Source: Microbacterium sp. BR1 (GTDB lineage Bacteria > Actinomycetota > Actinomycetes > Actinomycetales > Microbacteriaceae). Taken from it: 64,000 nucleotides of DNA. The notes below the pieces were generated by a model. The model was given only the letters and a program-made list of their open reading frames with translations, was not told the DNA's origin and did no database searches. This document shows, in pieces, positions 60,745-64,000 of the stretch. Made by a program: the position numbers and the translations under genes. The stretch lies in NCBI RefSeq assembly GCF_002812725.1, contig NZ_NMUN01000009.1:248001-312000 (forward strand), in the 5' to 3' direction. Numbering within the stretch: position 1 is the first letter of the stretch; the number at the start of each line of letters is the position of its first letter.

Positions 60745-63090
60745 TCAGTCCGCGACGTACGCCCGCAGGTGCTGGGCGGTCAGCGTGTCGCCGGACTCGA
60801 CGAGATCGGCCGGTGAGCCCTCGAAGACGACCCGGCCGCCGTCGCGCCCCGCGCCCGGGCCCATGTCGATGATCCAGTCCGCGTGCGCCATGACGGCCTG
60901 GTGATGCTCGATCACGATGACCGAGTTGCCGGCGTCGACGAGACGATCGAGCAGGCCGAGCAGGTTGTCGACGTCGGCCAGGTGGAGGCCGGTCGTCGGC
61001 TCGTCGAGCACGTACACCGCGCCCTTCTTGGCCATGCTGATCGCGAGCTTGAGGCGCTGCCGCTCGCCGCCCGAGAGGGTGTTCAGGCGCTGCCCGAGCG
61101 TGATGTACGCCAACCCCACGTCGACCATCCGGGCGAGCGTCGTGTGTGCGGGCCCCGACGCGAAGAACTCGGATGCCTCGGCCGCCGACATCGACATGAC
61201 CTCGTGGATGTTCTTGCCGTTCAGGCGGTACTCGAGCACCTCGTCCGAGAAGCCCTTGCCCTCGCACACCTCGCAGACGGTCTCGACCGTCGATGCGAAC
61301 CCGAGCTCGGTGATGATGATGCCGAGGCCCTTGCAGACGGGGCAGGCGCCGGCCGAGTTGGCGCTGAACAGGGCGGGCTTGACGCCGTTCGCCTTCGCGA
61401 AGGCCGAGCGGATGCCGTCGAGCACGCCCGTGTACGTGGCCGGGTTGCTCCGACGCGAGCCGCGGATCGGGGCCTGATCGACGACGACCACGTCATCGAA
61501 CGAGGGCAGGTGCCCGTGGATCAGCGACGACTTGCCCGACCCCGCGACCCCGGTCACGACGGTCAGGATGCCGAGCGGGACATCCACATCCACGTTCTGC
61601 AGGTTGTGCTGCGTCGCCCCGCGGATCTGCAGGGCGCTCTTCGATGCGCGCACCGACGATTTGAGGCGGGCGCGGTGGTCCAGGTGACGGCCCGTCAGCG
61701 TGTCCGAGGCACGCAGGCCCGGGACATCCCCGGTGTAGGTGATCCGGCCCCCGCTCCGCCCGGCGCCCGGACCGAGGTCCACGACGTGGTCGGCGATCGC
61801 GATCACCTCGGGCTTGTGCTCGACGACGAGCACCGTGTTGCCCTTATCGCGCAGGCGCAGCAGCAGATCGTTCATGCGCTCGATGTCGTGCGGGTGCAGG
61901 CCCGCGGTCGGCTCGTCGAACACGTAGGTGATGTCGGTCAGACTCGAGCCGAGGTGGCGGATCATCTTGGTGCGCTGCGCCTCGCCGCCCGAGAGCGTGC
62001 CGCTCGAGCGGTCGAGCGAGAGGTACCCGAGCCCGATCTCGACGAACGAGTCGACCAGGTGCCGGAGCCCCGCGAGAAGCGGCGCGACCTCGGGATCGTC
62101 GACGGTGCGCAGCCAGGCGGCGAGGTCCGTGATCTGCATGGCCGCGGCATCCGCGATGCTCACCCCGCCGATCTTCGACGACCGAGCGGCCTCGCTCAGC
62201 CGTGTTCCGTCACACGCGGGACAGGCCGTGAACTTGACCGCCCGGTCGACGAATGCCCGGATGTGCGGCTGCAGCGCGTCCCGGTCCTTCTGCAGGAAGC
62301 TCTTCGTGACCTTGGGTACGAGGCCCTCATAGGTCATGTTGAAGTCGCGCATCTTGACCTTGACGGGCTCTTTGTAGAGGAAGTCCTGGCGCTCCTGCTC
62401 GGTGTAGTCGCGGATCTTCTTGTCCGGGTCGAGAAAGCCCGACTCGGTGAAGATGCGAACCATCCAGCCGTCCACGCTGTATCCGGGGATGGTGAGGGCA
62501 CCCTCGACGAGGGACTTGTCGGCGTCGAACAGCTCGTCCAGGTCGATGTCGCTCGCCTCGCCGAGCCCCTCGCAGCGCGGACACATCCCTCCCGTCACCG
62601 TGAACGATCGCGCCTCACGGGTGCCGTCGTCCTTCTTGATCACGCCCGAGCCGCTCACCGACGGAACGTTGAACGAGAAGGCCTGCGGCGAGCCGATGTG
62701 CGGCACTCCGAGACGGCTGAAGAGCATCCGCAGCATCGCGTGCGCGTCCGTCGCGGTGCCGACCGTGGAGCGGGCGTTCGCGCCCATCCGCTCCTGGTCG
62801 ACGAGGATCGCGGGCGAGAGATTCTCGAGCGCGTCGACATCGGGACGGTCGGGCGCGGCCATGAACTGCTGGATGAACGTCGAGTACGTCTCGTTGATCA
62901 GCCGCTGCGATTCGGCGGCGATCGTGCCGAAGACGAGCGATGACTTGCCCGACCCGCTCACCCCCGTGAAGACCGTCAATCGCCTCTTCGGAATCTCGAG
63001 GGAGACGTCCTTCAGATTGTTCTCGCGCGCGCCGATGACCCGAATGACCTCGTGCGCGTCCGCGATGTGCCCTGCCGACCGATCGACCAT
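60745..63090 (-). CDS. Class II UvrA-like ABC ATPase (UvrA2)
   Basis: A 781-residue duplicated ABC protein of the UvrA family. [14 protein letters not shown] and [14 protein letters not shown] are the two Walker A sites. LSGGEAQR and LSGGERQR are the signatures; [12 protein letters not shown] and [12 protein letters not shown] the Walker B regions. Zinc-binding pairs appear as CPRC, CPAC, CPVC and CEVC. It is about 170 residues shorter than housekeeping UvrA and lacks the UvrB-binding segment, as in UvrA2/DrrC proteins linked to DNA damage tolerance and antibiotic resistance. The ATG at 63090 is preceded by GGGGGG. Function here is inferred from family only. Confidence 0.9.
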   Translation of the reverse strand: MVDRSAGHIADAHEVIRVIGARENNLKDVSLEIPKRRLTVFTGVSGSGKSSLVFGTIAAESQRLINETYSTFIQQFMAAPDRPDVDALENLSPAILVDQERMGANARSTVGTATDAHAMLRMLFSRLGVPHIGSPQAFSFNVPSVSGSGVIKKDDGTREARSFTVTGGMCPRCEGLGEASDIDLDELFDADKSLVEGALTIPGYSVDGWMVRIFTESGFLDPDKKIRDYTEQERQDFLYKEPVKVKMRDFNMTYEGLVPKVTKSFLQKDRDALQPHIRAFVDRAVKFTACPACDGTRLSEAARSSKIGGVSIADAAAMQITDLAAWLRTVDDPEVAPLLAGLRHLVDSFVEIGLGYLSLDRSSGTLSGGEAQRTKMIRHLGSSLTDITYVFDEPTAGLHPHDIERMNDLLLRLRDKGNTVLVVEHKPEVIAIADHVVDLGPGAGRSGGRITYTGDVPGLRASDTLTGRHLDHRARLKSSVRASKSALQIRGATQHNLQNVDVDVPLGILTVVTGVAGSGKSSLIHGHLPSFDDVVVVDQAPIRGSRRSNPATYTGVLDGIRSAFAKANGVKPALFSANSAGACPVCKGLGIIITELGFASTVETVCEVCEGKGFSDEVLEYRLNGKNIHEVMSMSAAEASEFFASGPAHTTLARMVDVGLAYITLGQRLNTLSGGERQRLKLAISMAKKGAVYVLDEPTTGLHLADVDNLLGLLDRLVDAGNSVIVIEHHQAVMAHADWIIDMGPGAGRDGGRVVFEGSPADLVESGDTLTAQHLRAYVAD

Positions 63091-63162
63091 CTGTGCCCCC
63101 CTTGCTCGGGGTCCAGTGTGCCGCACTCCGCGGTCGCCATGTGTCCGCGGTGTGCTCGGTGC

Positions 63163-63423
63163 TCAGACCCGGGGGTCTTCGGGGGCGCTGGTCTCGCTGC
63201 GCGTGATGCGCTCACCCGAGACCGGGTCGACACCGCTTCGGGTGGTCGAGGCGACGCTACGACGGCGTGCCAGCAGCGCGATGCCGATGATCGTGATGAT
63301 CACGCCCGCGCCCATCAGGATGTAACCCACGGTCTTGATGTCGATCCAGCCCAGGTCGACGTTGAGCGCGAAGGCGCAGATCGCGCCGACCGCGAAGAGG
63401 AAGATGCCGAATCCGATGCTCAT
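63163..63423 (-). CDS. DUF6458-type small membrane protein
   Basis: An 86-residue protein with two transmembrane helices (about 4-20 and 31-52) followed by a basic turn and a polar tail. The opening SIGFGIFLFAVGAICAFAL and the GYILMGAGVIITIIGIALL core are shared by a family common in Microbacteriaceae, with RSGVDPVSGERITR close to the end. No function is known. The ATG at 63423 has AGGCACCCC upstream, a weak ribosome binding site. A strong hairpin lies 62 nt upstream. Confidence 0.8.
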   Translation of the reverse strand: MSIGFGIFLFAVGAICAFALNVDLGWIDIKTVGYILMGAGVIITIIGIALLARRRSVASTTRSGVDPVSGERITRSETSAPEDPRV

Positions 63424-63484
63424 TGGGGTGCCTGCTTTCGCCGATTCTCGGCACCGCCGAACGGCGTGCCGCGCACGACCATAC

Positions 63485-63532
63485 GCATGCCGAAGACCGG
63501 GCGCGATGGGTTGCGCCCGGTCTTCGGCATGC
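63485..63532 (-). terminator. Strong hairpin, rho-independent-type terminator without U-tract
   Basis: A 20-bp perfect stem (63485-63504 with 63513-63532) closes an 8-nt loop; one further C-G pair extends it. It sits 9 nt past the stop of the acyl-CoA dehydrogenase-type gene on the minus strand. Long GC stems without a run of U are typical terminators in high-GC actinobacteria. Confidence 0.75.
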
Positions 63533-63541
63533 GATAAAGAC

Positions 63542-64000
63542 TCAGGCGCGCGCGGGAGTCGTCGCCTTCTTCTCGGGCACGGGAGCCGATCCGGATGCCT
63601 CGAGATTCGCGTAGTACGCCCGCGCCTCGTCCTGTCGGACCTTCTCGGCGCCCGTCGCGATCGGCGCGCGCACGTGCTCGGGAGCGAACCCGAAGGCTTC
63701 GACGAGGTCGAGTGCATGGGGCCGCAGCCGCACGCACAGGCGGTCGATGTAGCTCGACACCGCCCCGGCACGCTGCGTCGAGAGACGTCCGTTGATCAGG
63801 TACCAAGCCAGGTGCTTCTCGATCACGCTGAGGCCGAAGAGATCGCGCAGCCACGTCAGCACCTGACGGCTTCCGTCGTCCGTCACGCGCGCCAGGGCAT
63901 CCGTGAACGCCTCCCACTGCAGCAGTTCGCCATGAGCGCGGGCCGCCTCGATCAGCTCGGACTGGTTGGCGTTGAAGAGTGCCGCGGCTTCGTCGCGCGG
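63542..64000 (-). CDS. C-terminal part of an acyl-CoA dehydrogenase/oxidase (5' end outside window)
   Basis: The frame is open from the window edge to a stop at 63542, about 152 residues. Visible blocks are AALFNANQSELIEAARAHGELLQWEAF, VIEKHLAWYLINGRLSTQRAGAVSSYIDRL, LRPHALDLVEAFGF and EHVRAPIATGAEKVRQDEARAYY. These match the C-terminal domain of long acyl-CoA oxidase/dehydrogenase proteins of actinobacteria, which take part in fatty acid oxidation. The FAD and CoA sites lie outside the window, so the exact subfamily is open. The last residues are a flexible KKATTPARA tail. Confidence 0.8.
   Translation of the reverse strand, partial: PRDEAAALFNANQSELIEAARAHGELLQWEAFTDALARVTDDGSRQVLTWLRDLFGLSVIEKHLAWYLINGRLSTQRAGAVSSYIDRLCVRLRPHALDLVEAFGFAPEHVRAPIATGAEKVRQDEARAYYANLEASGSAPVPEKKATTPARA

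Noticed and set aside
1..64000. CRISPR array, tRNA/rRNA, insertion sequence or prophage
   Set aside because: I looked for regular spaced repeats, tRNA-like cloverleaf ends, transposase or integrase motifs and terminal inverted repeats and saw none.

Overview
The window is high-GC DNA (roughly 65-70 percent by eye) with dense genes, many GTG and TTG starts, and repeated leaderless promoters (TANNNT, then 6-7 nt, then the start codon). This points to an actinobacterium. Gene content (mycoredoxin, DUF6458-type protein, class II UvrA, NhaP antiporter, Pip, GadB, actinobacterial polysaccharide genes) suggests Microbacteriaceae, probably Microbacterium. The genus is inferred, not proven. I see no tRNA, rRNA, insertion sequence, prophage or CRISPR array.

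Layout. 1-4222 is ordinary flank: a truncated upstream gene end, a TetR regulator, a small membrane protein, a class II glutamine-amidotransferase-like protein that lacks its catalytic Cys, and a YtcJ-type amidohydrolase. 4223-4633 is a gene-free regulatory stretch with a palindrome, a promoter and a G-rich leader. 4634-52854 is one large cell-surface polysaccharide locus of about 48 kb. 52928-64000 returns to metabolism and stress genes: mycoredoxin, aldehyde dehydrogenase, glutamate decarboxylase, prolyl aminopeptidase, malate dehydrogenase, Na+/H+ antiporter, a degenerate serine-recombinase-like protein, UvrA2, a DUF6458 protein, and the end of an acyl-CoA dehydrogenase/oxidase that leaves the window.

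The polysaccharide locus has recognisable modules. A WbaP/WcaJ-type phosphoglycosyltransferase (4634) would start the repeat unit on the lipid carrier. About 19 glycosyltransferases of GT2, GT4, GT-D and GT87 type extend it, including a GT4-GT2 fusion. A sugar-modification block (19171-25409) holds two DegT aminotransferases, an SDR epimerase, a Gfo/Idh oxidoreductase and a hexapeptide acetyltransferase; it resembles part of the pathway to diacetamido-uronic acids or related amino sugars. Three FemAB/CelD-like acyltransferases, two of them in tandem, lie directly upstream of a tandem pair of membrane-anchored acyl-CoA-dehydrogenase-fold proteins. Export and polymerisation genes are mixed: an ABC transporter pair of Wzm/Wzt type, a Wzy/WaaL-like membrane protein, and a Wzz/BY-kinase with its LMW phosphatase. 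No Wzx flippase was seen. A GH16 lipoprotein, a polysaccharide deacetylase, a PAP2 phosphatase and a DPM1-GtrA fusion complete it.

The most interesting part is 25706-31240: two paralogous acyltransferases followed by two paralogous ACAD-fold proteins, each with one N-terminal membrane helix. I know of no described role for this arrangement. Other points worth checking are enzymes with altered key residues (amidotransferase, BY-kinase Walker A', GT-D, recombinase-like protein, PAP2), a leaderless 18-codon upstream ORF at 36575, and four convergent gene pairs that share stop codons.
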